Part shown: one piece after another, positions 29,260 through 38,211 of the stretch | Position numbering within the stretch: the stretch's first letter is position 1 | Layout of the letters: each line of letters begins with the position of its first letter | Assembly (NCBI GenBank): GCA_024222485.1 | Contig: JAAEPJ010000494.1 | Coordinates: 17,168-81,167 of the forward strand | Length of the DNA stretch: 64,000 nucleotides | Reading direction: 5' to 3' | Source of the DNA: a bacterium | Lineage (GTDB): Bacteria; RUG730; JAAEPJ01 | Program-made: the position numbers and the translations under genes | Notes under the pieces: generated by a model | The model's input: the letters and a program-made list of their open reading frames with translations, nothing else | What the model was told of the DNA's origin: nothing | The model's database searches: none

Positions 29260-30267
29260 GTGAGTTTTTTAGAAGATATAGTCGCTAAGGCTAAACAGGA
29301 AAGTAAAACAATTGTTTTACCGGAAGGGTTTGACTCAAGGATTCCTGAAGCAGCAGCGTTAGTTAGTAAGTCCTGTTGTGCTAAAATTGTTATTTTGGGT
29401 AAAAAAATAGATATTGAAAAAGTAGCGCCACAGATCGATGTTGCAAGCTTAGAGAATGTTATTTGTTTGGATTATTTAAATAGTCCTAATTTTAGTAAAT
29501 ATGTTCAGAAATTTTATGAGATGAGAAAAGCTAAAGGTATGACGATTGAAAAGGCAGAAGATATCTTGAAAAATCCTCTTTATTATGGGGCAATGATGGT
29601 GAAAGAAGGGGAAGTGGATGGTATGGTAGCTGGTGCTGCTAATTCTTCTGGAGATACCATTAAATGCAGTTTATTGACAGTTAAAATGGCTCCTGATGTT
29701 GAGCGGATGTCTACGTGTACTATTTTAGTCCTGCCGAATCAAAAGTTTGGGGAAAATGGTTTATTGATTTTTTCGGATACAGCTATGTATGAGATTCCTA
29801 ATCGTGAAGAAATGTGCCAGATTGCTCTTTCTTCCGCTAATTTTTTTGAGATGTTAACGGGGAGCAAGGCTAAAGTAGGTATGCTTTCATATTCAACTAA
29901 GGGATCAGCTAAAAGTGATAGTGTGACTAAGGTTATTGAGGCGACTGAGCTAGCTCAGCAAAAGAATCCTGAGCTGCTCATTGATGGTGAGCTGCAGTTT
30001 GACTCTGCTATTAGCCCTGCTGTAGCAAATTTGAAGGCTAAGTCTAGTGATCTTCATGGTGAAGCGAATGTCTTAATTTTTCCGGACCTAAACTCGGCTA
30101 ATATTGCTTGTAAAGTTGCGGAGAATTTAGTTCCCGCAGAACTTTATGGACCTGTTTCTCAAGGTTTAGCTAAACCGATTAATGATGTTTCAAGAGCAGC
30201 GAGTGCCAGTGATATTATGGGAATAATTGCCATTACAGTGATTCAGGCTCAAAACTTGAAAAGCTAA
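29260..30267 (+). CDS. pta: phosphate acetyltransferase
   Basis: Transfers acetyl, and possibly butyryl, from CoA to phosphate, giving the acyl phosphate for an acyl kinase. The 335-aa protein matches the short Pta form (IVLPEGFDSRIPEAA, DGMVAGAANSSGDTIK, MYEIPNREEMCQIA). Phosphotransbutyrylase is a related alternative, raised by the adjacent butyrate kinase, but the motifs fit Pta better. It has a GTG start with GGGAGGAG 6-7 bases upstream; only 2 bases separate it from the thiolase stop. Confidence 0.88.
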   Translation: MSFLEDIVAKAKQESKTIVLPEGFDSRIPEAAALVSKSCCAKIVILGKKIDIEKVAPQIDVASLENVICLDYLNSPNFSKYVQKFYEMRKAKGMTIEKAEDILKNPLYYGAMMVKEGEVDGMVAGAANSSGDTIKCSLLTVKMAPDVERMSTCTILVLPNQKFGENGLLIFSDTAMYEIPNREEMCQIALSSANFFEMLTGSKAKVGMLSYSTKGSAKSDSVTKVIEATELAQQKNPELLIDGELQFDSAISPAVANLKAKSSDLHGEANVLIFPDLNSANIACKVAENLVPAELYGPVSQGLAKPINDVSRAASASDIMGIIAITVIQAQNLKS

Positions 30268-30301
30268 GTTTTTTTATTCTAATTTATAGGAGGATGAAAT
30301 A

Positions 30302-31378
30302 TTGTCAGATAAAAATTTAATTTTAGTTATTAATCCGGGTTCCACATCGACCAAGATTGCCTTATTTGAGGATGATAAGAAAATAATGAGTGAAGATATT
30401 GATCATGATTCAAAAGAAATAAAGTCATTTGACACTATTTATGGTCAATATGAACTAAGATATCAAGAAATTACTAAGTTTTTAGCTAAAAATTCAGTTG
30501 ATCTTAAGAGCTTAAAGGCTGTTATTGGTCGAGGTGGCTATGTGAGACCTGTTCCTTCTGGCACATATAAGGTGAATGCTTTAATGTTAGAAGAGCTTAA
30601 AACGGCTAAAAACGGAGAGCATGCTAGCAATTTAGGAGCTATCCTAGCTTCTGCTTTTAGTGAAGAATATCAAATACCTGCTTTTATTACGGACCCAACA
30701 GTCGTAGATGAAATGAGTGAGGTTGCTAAAGTAAGTGGTTTGCCAGAATATAGAAGACGCAGTCAATGGCATCCTCTTAATCAAAAAGCTTGTGCTAGAC
30801 GAGCCGCAAAAGAGCTTGATATTCTTTATGAACAGTCCCGTATTATTGTCGCGCATATGGGGGGAGGGATCACTGTTGGTGTGCATGAAAATGGAAAAGG
30901 TGTTGATGTTAATGACGGTCTTTTAGGTGATGGTCCTTTTTCTTTGGATAGGCCCGGAGGATTACCAACTATTGCTGTGATGGATATGTGTTTTAAAGAG
31001 GGAGCAACTTATAAAACTGTCAAGCATAAACTTTTAGGCAATGCGGGATTATTTGCTCATTGCAATACGGTGGATGCTCGAGTGGTAGAAAAGGCTATTA
31101 ATAATGGTGATAAAGAACACGAAGTTGTTTTCCAAGCTTTAGCTTATAATATTGCTAAGGAAATTGGGAGTTGTGCTACAGTCTTGAAGGGAAAAGTTGA
31201 TGCGATTGTTTTGACTGGCGGTTTAGCTTATAATAAACTTTTGATGAGTTATTTAGTAGAAAGAGTTGATTTTTTAGGCAAGATTATTTTTTATCCGGGT
31301 GGTTATGAGATGGAAGCTATGGCGGAGGCGGTTACCAGAGTATTAAAGGGAGAAGAAGTAGCTAAAGATTATAATTAG
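30302..31378 (+). CDS. buk: butyrate kinase (ASKHA acyl kinase)
   Basis: Makes ATP from butyryl phosphate and ADP, or the reverse. The 358-aa protein has the phosphate-binding loop LVINPGSTSTKIALFEDD at the start, ITDPTVVDEM, RRSQWHPLNQKACARR, the glycine-rich AHMGGGITVGVH near residue 185, and LTGGLAYNKL near the end. These match Buk rather than AckA. A TTG start follows AGGAGG. With pta directly upstream it forms a substrate-level phosphorylation pair; the exact acyl group is not determined. Confidence 0.92.
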   Translation: MSDKNLILVINPGSTSTKIALFEDDKKIMSEDIDHDSKEIKSFDTIYGQYELRYQEITKFLAKNSVDLKSLKAVIGRGGYVRPVPSGTYKVNALMLEELKTAKNGEHASNLGAILASAFSEEYQIPAFITDPTVVDEMSEVAKVSGLPEYRRRSQWHPLNQKACARRAAKELDILYEQSRIIVAHMGGGITVGVHENGKGVDVNDGLLGDGPFSLDRPGGLPTIAVMDMCFKEGATYKTVKHKLLGNAGLFAHCNTVDARVVEKAINNGDKEHEVVFQALAYNIAKEIGSCATVLKGKVDAIVLTGGLAYNKLLMSYLVERVDFLGKIIFYPGGYEMEAMAEAVTRVLKGEEVAKDYN

Positions 31379-31395
31379 GAGGAGGACTAGGGAAA

Positions 31396-32322
31396 ATGTT
31401 AGAGATAAAAAAAATTGCTATTTTAGGAACGGGATTAATGGCCCATGCTATTGTACAAGAATTTGCTCAAAATGGTTATGAAGTGCATATGATTGGAAGA
31501 AGTGATGCTAGTAATAACAGGGCTCTAAAGAATATTGAAACTAATTTAACAAATTTAAAGGATAAAGGGCTTATTAATGAGGAAGATATTAAAGCAGCAT
31601 CTAATAATATCTATACACATCTTAGAATAGAAGAAATGCCTAATGATGTAGACCTAGTTATTGAGTCTGTTTTAGAAGATCTTGACCTTAAACGAGATTT
31701 ATTTAAAAAAATTGAAAGCCTTTGTTCGGAGAAGACTATTTTAGCAAGTAATACCTCCTCTTTTCCTCCTAGTCAAATAGCTAAAGATTTAAAAAATCCA
31801 GAAAGGTTTCTTAATACTCATTATTTTAACCCTGCTTATTTAGTTCCTTTAGTTGAGTTAGTAAAGACGGAAAAAACAGAAGATAAGTATATTGAGATAG
31901 TTTTTGATCTTTATACTAAAATTGGGAAAAATCCCGTAATACTTAAAAAAGAATTTCCTGGGTTTGTTGCAAATAGACTGCAAATAGCGATGTTGCGAGA
32001 AGCTTTGCATATTGTTCAGAGTGGTGTAGCTACTGCCCAAGATGTTGATACTGTCATTAAGTCTAGTATCGGGCGTAGATGGGCTGTTGCTGGTGTTTTT
32101 GAGGTTTGTGAACTGGCAGGACTCGATTTGTTTAGTAAAATTGCTAAAGAACTTTTGCCAACGATGGATTCCTCTACGGAGGTTTCTCCTTTAGCGATTG
32201 AGAAGGTTAAGGCAGGTGAGTTGGGCGCTAAGACTGGTAAAGGGTTTTATGAATGGACCCCAGAGAGTATTGTTGCTTTGAAGAAAAAAATAGCAGACCA
32301 TCTAATCGCTATGAATTCATAG
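31396..32322 (+). CDS. hbd: 3-hydroxybutyryl-CoA dehydrogenase, short form
   Basis: A second 3-hydroxyacyl-CoA dehydrogenase, 308 aa. It shows the NAD-binding GTGLMAHAIVQEFAQNGYEV, the catalytic signature LNTHYFNPAYLVPLVELV, and a single C-terminal domain ending EKVKAGELGAKTGKGFYEW, which is typical of Hbd. The Rossmann glycine pattern GxGxMA is slightly modified (the usual third glycine is Ala). It is the last gene of the operon. Its stop codon sits inside a perfect 30-bp palindrome that probably acts as terminator. Confidence 0.88.
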   Translation: MLEIKKIAILGTGLMAHAIVQEFAQNGYEVHMIGRSDASNNRALKNIETNLTNLKDKGLINEEDIKAASNNIYTHLRIEEMPNDVDLVIESVLEDLDLKRDLFKKIESLCSEKTILASNTSSFPPSQIAKDLKNPERFLNTHYFNPAYLVPLVELVKTEKTEDKYIEIVFDLYTKIGKNPVILKKEFPGFVANRLQIAMLREALHIVQSGVATAQDVDTVIKSSIGRRWAVAGVFEVCELAGLDLFSKIAKELLPTMDSSTEVSPLAIEKVKAGELGAKTGKGFYEWTPESIVALKKKIADHLIAMNS

Positions 32323-32330
32323 CGATTAGA
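32301..32330 (+). terminator. 30-bp perfect palindrome overlapping the hbd stop
   Basis: TCTAATCGCTATGAA is followed at once by its exact reverse complement, TTCATAGCGATTAGA. The hbd TAG stop (32320-32322) lies in the right arm. A short T-rich tract follows (TTTATAC). It is likely a transcription terminator or mRNA 3'-end stabiliser, though with a weak U-run. Confidence 0.6.
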
Positions 32331-32474
32331 TTTATACTAATAATATCTAAAAGCCTTAAATATTTTTAGTTTTTTTTAAAAGAATTTGAATTTTAACTTG
32401 ATTTTGGATTTTTTTTTGTTATTACTTATCTAAAGAGGTGAGAATTTATTGAATAAGATATTGGAGTTAGAGAT

Positions 32475-34427
32475 ATGGAAAAAGAATTAGAAAGTTTACT
32501 GAAAGAAGATAGAGTCTTCTCTCCAAGTGCTGAATTTAAAAAACAGGCAGCCGTTAAAAGCCGTGAAGAGTATGAAGCTTTATATAAAGAAAGCATCAAT
32601 AATCCTGAGGGGTTTTGGGGAAAAGTAGCAAAAGAATTGCACTGGTTTAAAGAGTGGAAAAATGTTTTGAATGAAGATGAGCCACCTGCTTATAAGTGGT
32701 TCGAAGAAGGCAAAACAAATATCGCTTATAATTGTGTGGATCGATATATTGATACGCCAAAGCGGAATAAAGCAGCCATTATTTGGGAAGGTGAACCTGG
32801 AGATTCTCGTGTTTTAACTTATTGGGATTTATATCGAGAAATTAATAAGTGTGCGAATGTTTTAAGAAATATGGGAGTCAAAAAAGGAGATAGAGTTATT
32901 ATCTATTTACCAATGATTCCTGAGCTGGCGATTAGTCTTTTAGCTTGTGCGAAGATAGGGGCTATTCATTCGGTCGTGTTTGCTGGATTTTCTGCACAAT
33001 CTATTAAGGATCGGATCATGGATTGCGGTGCAACATTTGTCATTACGGCCGATCATGGTTGGCGTAGAGGTAAGTTGTTAAACCTTAAAGATATTGTTGA
33101 TGAAGCTGTTACTGATTGTGTAAATATTAAAAATATGCTTGTGATAAAACGCTCTGAACATGAAAAAACTAGTTGTCATATGCAGAAAGGTAGAGATTAT
33201 TGGTATGCTGATTTGATGAATGATGCGGCAGTGACTGCAGAAACGGAAGAGATGGATAGTGAAGATATGTTGTTTTTACTGTATACCAGTGGGACAACAG
33301 GTAAACCAAAAGGGATTGTGCACACGACTGGCGGTTATATGGTTTATGCTTATCTGACAGCGAAATATATATTTGATTTAAAAGAGACAGATGTCTATTG
33401 GTGTACGGCTGATATCGGTTGGATCACAGGTCATTCCTATGTAGTATATGGCCCTTTGTTAAATGGGGCTACCTGTTTGATGTATGAGGGGGCACCTGAT
33501 TATCCTGATAAAGCACGCATGTGGGAGATCATTGAAAAATATGGAGTAAGTATTTTTTATACGGCACCTACGGCTATTCGTGCTTTCATGAAATGGGGAG
33601 ATGATTGGGTTAAAAAACATGACATATCTTCTTTAAGGTTATTAGGCACTGTGGGTGAATCTATTAACCCTGAGGCTTGGATGTGGTATCACCGGGTTAT
33701 TGGGAATGAAAAATGTCCTATTGTGGATACTTGGTGGCAAACAGAAACAGGTGGAATTATGATAACGTCACTTCCTGGTGCGGTGGAGACAAAACCGGGT
33801 TGTGCAACACTGCCATTTTTGGGGATAGAGGCAGGTATTTTAGATGCGAATGGTCAGGAAGCTGATACGGGGTTTTTAGCAGTTAAGAGTCCTTGGCCAG
33901 GAATGTTGCGTGGGATTTATGGTGACGATGAACGCTTTAGGGCAACCTATTGGTCGAAGTGGGAGAATACTTACTTTCCGGGTGACGGTGCACATAAAGA
34001 TAAGGATGGTTATTTTTGGCTACTTGGTAGAGTAGATGATGTTATTAATGTTTCTGGACATAGGCTGGGAACATCTGAGCTTGAGAGTATCTTTGTTGCG
34101 GATAGTGTTGTAGCTGAAGCTGCAGTTATCGGGATTAAACATGAAATTAAGGGACAGGCAGTTGTTGCATTTATTAGTTTGAAAGAAGGAATAAATGGCG
34201 ATAAGACTTTGGAAGGGAATCTGAAAAAGTTAATTTCTGAAAAAGTTGGGAAGTTTGCCATGCCTGAGCGGATTATTTTTTCTGGAGAATTACCGAAAAC
34301 AAGATCAGGAAAAATTATGAGAAGATTATTGCGAGATATTGCAGAGGGGAGATCAATGGGGAATATTACGACACTAGCGGATAGTCAAGTTGTTGAGTCA
34401 TTAAAAGAAAAGTATGAAGAAGATTAA
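32475..34427 (+). CDS. acs: acetyl-CoA synthetase, AMP-forming
   Basis: Activates acetate to acetyl-CoA using ATP and giving AMP plus pyrophosphate. The 650 aa are the full family length. Motifs are the P-loop-like LLYTSGTTGKPKGIVHTTGG near residue 272, DTWWQTETGG near residue 420, the hinge VDDVINVSGHRLGTSELES, and KTRSGKIMRRLLRDIAEG at the C-terminus, with the regulatory/catalytic lysine in SGKIMRR. It follows the acyl-CoA operon by 152 bp but is separated from it by the palindrome, so it is probably its own unit. Confidence 0.95.
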   Translation: MEKELESLLKEDRVFSPSAEFKKQAAVKSREEYEALYKESINNPEGFWGKVAKELHWFKEWKNVLNEDEPPAYKWFEEGKTNIAYNCVDRYIDTPKRNKAAIIWEGEPGDSRVLTYWDLYREINKCANVLRNMGVKKGDRVIIYLPMIPELAISLLACAKIGAIHSVVFAGFSAQSIKDRIMDCGATFVITADHGWRRGKLLNLKDIVDEAVTDCVNIKNMLVIKRSEHEKTSCHMQKGRDYWYADLMNDAAVTAETEEMDSEDMLFLLYTSGTTGKPKGIVHTTGGYMVYAYLTAKYIFDLKETDVYWCTADIGWITGHSYVVYGPLLNGATCLMYEGAPDYPDKARMWEIIEKYGVSIFYTAPTAIRAFMKWGDDWVKKHDISSLRLLGTVGESINPEAWMWYHRVIGNEKCPIVDTWWQTETGGIMITSLPGAVETKPGCATLPFLGIEAGILDANGQEADTGFLAVKSPWPGMLRGIYGDDERFRATYWSKWENTYFPGDGAHKDKDGYFWLLGRVDDVINVSGHRLGTSELESIFVADSVVAEAAVIGIKHEIKGQAVVAFISLKEGINGDKTLEGNLKKLISEKVGKFAMPERIIFSGELPKTRSGKIMRRLLRDIAEGRSMGNITTLADSQVVESLKEKYEED

Positions 34428-34536
34428 GATATTTTAAAAAAATAGAAAAAAAGTTTTTGTTTTTTTAGTTAACCGTTTTAAGTAAAGAGTATTTTATACT
34501 TTGTAATGCTTGAAATTTTTATATAAGGAGTAGAAA

Positions 34537-35277
34537 ATGAATAAAAAAGAAGTTTTAGAAATACAGTCTATGCCGGCTGCTAGTGCCAGTTATGGTAAGC
34601 CACCCTACAGATTTATTGATCGTGAGTATTTTATTGTCAGTTATCAAGGAGACCCAGAGTTAATTAAACAGGCTGTTCCTGAACCATTAGTACCTGACGG
34701 CTCAAATACTGTCCTTTATGAATGGATAAAAATGCCAGATTCATCAGGTCTTGGTAGCTACGAAGAGAGTGGCGTGGTGATTCCCTGTACTTATGAAGGA
34801 GAAGCTGTAAACTTTGTGGCACAGATGTACTTAGATAATGGACCTGCTATCTTAGCTGGGCGAGAGATTTGGGGGTTTCCTAAAAAGTGGGCAAGACCTT
34901 CTATGCGCATAGAAGAAACAGAAACTTTGACAGGGACGCTTGATTACAATAATATTCAAGTTGCTTTAGGAACCATGCCTTTTAAATATGAAACGCTAGA
35001 TCATGGGGATATGGTAAAGGCTGCGACGAAAACAAATGTTAACCTTAAACTTATTCCAGATGTTGATGGCACGCCTAAGGTTGCACAGTTGGTTGCATAT
35101 AATCTTTCTGATGTAACGATTAAAGGCGCTTGGACAGGACCAGCACAGCTTCATTTGATTCCACATATCAATGCTCCTGTTGCAGCTATTCCCGTACAGA
35201 AGATTAACAGAGGTATTCATTTTAATGCAGATATAACTTTGCCATATGGGAGAGTTCTTTTTGATTATTTAGGGTAA
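34537..35277 (+). CDS. adc: acetoacetate decarboxylase
   Basis: Decarboxylates acetoacetate to acetone and CO2 through a Schiff base. The 246-aa length matches Clostridium Adc. The catalytic lysine motif REIWGFPKKWARPSM is at about residues 108-122, matching Lys115 of the clostridial enzyme, and the PVPEPL-like and EWIKMPDSSGLGSYEE regions are present. A good AAGGAG site precedes the ATG. No CoA-transferase (CtfAB) is nearby to supply acetoacetate, so either that gene is elsewhere or another route feeds it. Confidence 0.92.
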   Translation: MNKKEVLEIQSMPAASASYGKPPYRFIDREYFIVSYQGDPELIKQAVPEPLVPDGSNTVLYEWIKMPDSSGLGSYEESGVVIPCTYEGEAVNFVAQMYLDNGPAILAGREIWGFPKKWARPSMRIEETETLTGTLDYNNIQVALGTMPFKYETLDHGDMVKAATKTNVNLKLIPDVDGTPKVAQLVAYNLSDVTIKGAWTGPAQLHLIPHINAPVAAIPVQKINRGIHFNADITLPYGRVLFDYLG

Positions 35278-35348
35278 TTTATAATTTTTGAGCTTTGTAA
35301 ATTTTTATTTTTGTGCTATGGTTATCTTTTTGTTTGAGCAAGATTAGC

Positions 35349-35377
35349 TTGACAATAAAAAAGCAAAGTGGTATTTT
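35349..35377 (+). promoter_or_regulatory. promoter of the rplM-rpsI operon
   Basis: TTGACA at 35349-35354 and TATTTT at 35372-35377 are spaced 17 bp. The leader to the rplM ATG is about 110 bases and carries a short hairpin at 35441-35460 (TGACATGC, loop TTTG, GCTTGTCA; one mismatch), which might be a ribosomal-protein feedback site. Confidence 0.65.
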
Positions 35378-35489
35378 ATGTTGATATTTTTGATAAGCCT
35401 CGGAACTTATGTAAAAATTGTAGAAAGTTGAGTGTTTTTTTGACATGCTTTGGCTTGTCAGATCAAGAAAATTTTAAAAGGTGAATTTA

Positions 35490-35933
35490 ATGAGAAAGAC
35501 ATATTTTACAAAAGAGACAGATGCTGTTAAAGATTGGTATGTTATTGATGCAACAGACATGGTGCTTGGAAGGTTAGCGACTAGAGTTGCGAATGTTTTA
35601 AGAGGTAAGCATAAACCAATGTTTACGCCAAATGTTGATACAGGTGATAATATTATTATTATAAATGCGGAAAAAATTAAGCTTACAGGTAATAAGTTGA
35701 CTCAAAAATTGGCATTTAGGCATACAGGTTTTCCTGGTGGTGCGAAATTTGTGCGTTATGATAAATTAATGGCAGAAACTCCTGAGCGTTCAATTATATT
35801 TGCAGTCAGGGGGATGTTACCTAAGAATAAGCTTAGAGATAGATTTATGAAAAAACTACATGTTTATAAAGGCATAGAGCATCCACATGAGGCACAAAGA
35901 CCAAAGTCGTTAGATGTTATGGGAATGAAATAA
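35490..35933 (+). CDS. rplM: 50S ribosomal protein L13
   Basis: A 147-aa large-subunit ribosomal protein. Signatures are DWYVIDATDMVLGRLATRVA, LRGKHKPMFTPNVDTGD, a KLTQKLAFRHTGFPGG block and MLPKNKLRDRFMKKLHVYKG. The ATG at 35490 is preferred because AAAAGGTG lies immediately upstream; the in-frame GTG at 35481 falls inside that site. It forms the universal rplM-rpsI pair with rpsI 14 bp downstream. Confidence 0.97.
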   Translation: MRKTYFTKETDAVKDWYVIDATDMVLGRLATRVANVLRGKHKPMFTPNVDTGDNIIIINAEKIKLTGNKLTQKLAFRHTGFPGGAKFVRYDKLMAETPERSIIFAVRGMLPKNKLRDRFMKKLHVYKGIEHPHEAQRPKSLDVMGMK

Positions 35934-35947
35934 GGAGAGCTTAAAAA

Positions 35948-36337
35948 ATGAGTCAAGTATGGGGATTAGGAAGGCGTAAATCATCAGTTGCAAGAGTTTT
36001 TCTTGTTCCGGGTAAGGGACAAATTCTAATTAATAAAAAATTGGGTGAAGATTATTTTGGTGGGATTCATAGGCTAGTGGAAGATTTAAAATCACCTTTT
36101 GAAATAACTAAAACACTCGGAAAGTATGATATTAAAGTTACTGTTAAAGGTGGCGGAACAACAGGTCAGGCAGGTGCGATTAGGTTAGGGGTTGCAAGAG
36201 CTTTGGCTAAGATAGATGAGGCTAATCAGAAAATTTTAAGAAAAGCAGGGTTTTTAACGAGAGATTCTCGTATGGTTGAGAGAAAAAAGCCGGGAAAACC
36301 AAAAGCAAGAAAAAGTTTCCAATTTTCCAAAAGATAA
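35948..36337 (+). CDS. rpsI: 30S ribosomal protein S9
   Basis: A 129-aa small-subunit protein. It has [19 protein letters not shown] at the start, [21 protein letters not shown] in the middle and the basic tail [18 protein letters not shown]; the C-terminal SKR tail reaches toward P-site tRNA in the ribosome. AGGAGAG precedes the ATG. Co-transcribed with rplM. Confidence 0.98.
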   Translation: MSQVWGLGRRKSSVARVFLVPGKGQILINKKLGEDYFGGIHRLVEDLKSPFEITKTLGKYDIKVTVKGGGTTGQAGAIRLGVARALAKIDEANQKILRKAGFLTRDSRMVERKKPGKPKARKSFQFSKR

Positions 36338-36368
36338 GAGTAATTTGTTTTTTAAGGATATATATTAT

Positions 36369-36697
36369 ATGCGTAAAATTATAGCGAGTATTTTATTTTT
36401 TGGTTGTGCAACTAGGGTGGGTGACTTTACTGTAATGTCTACTGTATGAATATTAAGAGTAATATTCATACAGTAGAAAATAAAAGGGTCATTGGTAAAG
36501 ATACTGCTCATATAATTTTTTTCATACCAACGAAAAGAGCACCTAATTTAAAGGAAGCGATTGATAATGCAATTGAAAAAAAATCAGGAGTCGTTGGACT
36601 TGCAGATGTGACCTTGAAAAGAGGTTTTTGGTATATTCCAGGTCTTTATGGGAAAGATTACTATGTAGTAGAAGGTAATCCTATTATTGAGAAATAA
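36369..36697 (+). pseudogene. small TRL-like lipoprotein split by a hairpin
   Basis: The ATG at 36369 opens MRKIIASILFFGCATRVGDF, a lipoprotein-type signal with Cys after FFG, then runs through TVMSTV into a stop at 36447. The rest of the same protein continues in another frame from 36446 to 36697 (HTVENKRVIGKDTAHIIFF, APNLKEAIDNAIEKKSG, KDYYVVEGNPIIEK). The two halves resemble one about 100-aa lipoprotein of the GCATRVGDFTVMST type, which I recall as TRL-like. The break coincides with a perfect 40-bp hairpin at 36438-36477. Removing 29 bases there would join MSTV directly to ENKRV in frame. Confidence 0.72.
36438..36477. repeat. perfect 18-bp inverted repeat with 4-nt loop
   Basis: TCTACTGTATGAATATTA (36438-36455), loop AGAG, then its exact reverse complement TAATATTCATACAGTAGA (36460-36477). 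It lies inside the lipoprotein coding region exactly where the reading frame breaks. Confidence 0.95.
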
Positions 36698-36716
36698 TAT
36701 TTTTGATTTTAAATTT

Positions 36717-36752
36717 AAGAAAGCGGCAATTTGTAAAGATTGCCGCTTTCTT
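36717..36752 (+). terminator. strong hairpin terminator after the ribosomal operon
   Basis: AAGAAAGCGGCAAT at 36717-36730 pairs perfectly with ATTGCCGCTTTCTT at 36739-36752 around an 8-base loop. TTAGGGTTTT follows. It closes the rplM-rpsI-lipoprotein unit. Confidence 0.85.
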
Positions 36753-36897
36753 AGGGTTTTGGGGAGCAGGTTAAGTTTGTAAATTTTTTACTATATTTTG
36801 TTTTCTATCGAGAGAGATCTTTATGAAAAAATAAGGAGTAAATTCTTGGATATAGCAGGTTCTATAATAGCAGGCGCCTATATAAGGAGGATAAATA

Positions 36898-38091
36898 ATG
36901 TTATCTAGATTATCTAAAAGATCAGCATCTATTGAAGCATCTGTTACCTTGACGATTTCAAGTACAGCTAAGGCATTAAAAGCAGAAGGTCATCCTGTTA
37001 TTTCTTTTGGTGCAGGTGAGCCGGACTTTGATACTCCTGAGTATATTAAGTTTGCTGCTAAACGAGCGATTGATGATGGGTTTACTAAGTATACGCCATC
37101 TGCAGGAATCATTGAGCTTAAAAATGCTATCTGTGAAAAATTGAAAGTTGATAATAGTTTAGACTATAACCCATCGCAAATTGTTGTTTCTAATGGTGCT
37201 AAGCATAGTCTTTACAATGCAATTTTTGCAATATGTGATGAAGGGGATGAAGTTATTGTTTTTTCTCCTTATTGGGTGACTTATATCGAGCAGATTAAAC
37301 TTGCGGGTGCTGTCCCTGTGGTTGTGGAAACTAAGGGAGCGGATAACTTTAGAATTGATTTTGCTAAACTATTTGAAAAGATCACAGCAAAGACCAAGGC
37401 TATTATTATTAATTCACCGAGTAATCCTACCGGTGTAGTTTATTCTGAAGAAGAACTAAAGAAGCTAGCAGATATTGCAATAGCAAAAGATTTTTATATT
37501 ATTTCTGATGAAATTTATGAAAAGATTATTTATGATGCCAAACATTTTTCGATCGCTATTTTTAGTGATGAAATTAAAGATAGGACAATTGTTATTAATG
37601 GTGTAAGTAAAGCCTATTCTATGACTGGGTGGCGGATTGGTTACTTGGCAGCGCCACAGGATATTGCGAGTGCTATTAATAATGTTCAGAGTCATATGAC
37701 ATCTAATGCTGGCTCAGTTTCTCAGAAAGCTTCTTTAGCAGCAATAAGTGAGGAATATCTTTTTGAGGAAAATAATATTAAGTTTCAAGAAAGGCGTGAT
37801 TATATGGTTGAAAAACTTAATTCATTAACAGGGCTTGAATGTCCTACCCCTCAGGGTGCATTTTATGTTTTTCCTGATATTTCTAAGTATTTAGGCAAAA
37901 CGGTTGATGGGGAGAAGATTAATAATACTGTTGATTTTTGCAGGTTGTTGTTGGAAAAAGAAAAAATAGCTGTTATCCCTGGGGATGCGTTTGGAGATGT
38001 AAGCTGTATTCGATTTTCCTATGCAACAGCTATGTCAGATATTAAAGAAGGGTTGGACAGGTTTGAGCAGTTTTTAAAGACTATAAATTAA
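36898..38091 (+). CDS. aspC: class I aminotransferase, probably aspartate aminotransferase
   Basis: A 397-aa fold-type I PLP enzyme that probably moves amino groups between aspartate and 2-oxoglutarate. It has FGAGEPDFDTPEYIKFAA, TKYTPSAGIIELKNAI, NSPSNPTGVVYSEEEL, the PLP lysine in NGVSKAYSMTGWRIGY near residue 238, and CIRFSYATA near the end (arginine that binds the substrate carboxylate). This is the Igamma/Ib-type aspartate aminotransferase pattern. Prephenate or other 2-oxo acid specificities occur in the same group. AAGGAGG precedes the ATG. Confidence 0.88.
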   Translation: MLSRLSKRSASIEASVTLTISSTAKALKAEGHPVISFGAGEPDFDTPEYIKFAAKRAIDDGFTKYTPSAGIIELKNAICEKLKVDNSLDYNPSQIVVSNGAKHSLYNAIFAICDEGDEVIVFSPYWVTYIEQIKLAGAVPVVVETKGADNFRIDFAKLFEKITAKTKAIIINSPSNPTGVVYSEEELKKLADIAIAKDFYIISDEIYEKIIYDAKHFSIAIFSDEIKDRTIVINGVSKAYSMTGWRIGYLAAPQDIASAINNVQSHMTSNAGSVSQKASLAAISEEYLFEENNIKFQERRDYMVEKLNSLTGLECPTPQGAFYVFPDISKYLGKTVDGEKINNTVDFCRLLLEKEKIAVIPGDAFGDVSCIRFSYATAMSDIKEGLDRFEQFLKTIN

Positions 38092-38211
38092 TTATAGTTA
38101 TAATAGTTGATATATTTGTATATTTTTTTTGTGAGATAATATATAAAATGAAAAGGACTATTCATTATATTGAATAAGAGTTTAAGGAAAAACTTAAAAT
38201 GGAGGGTAATT

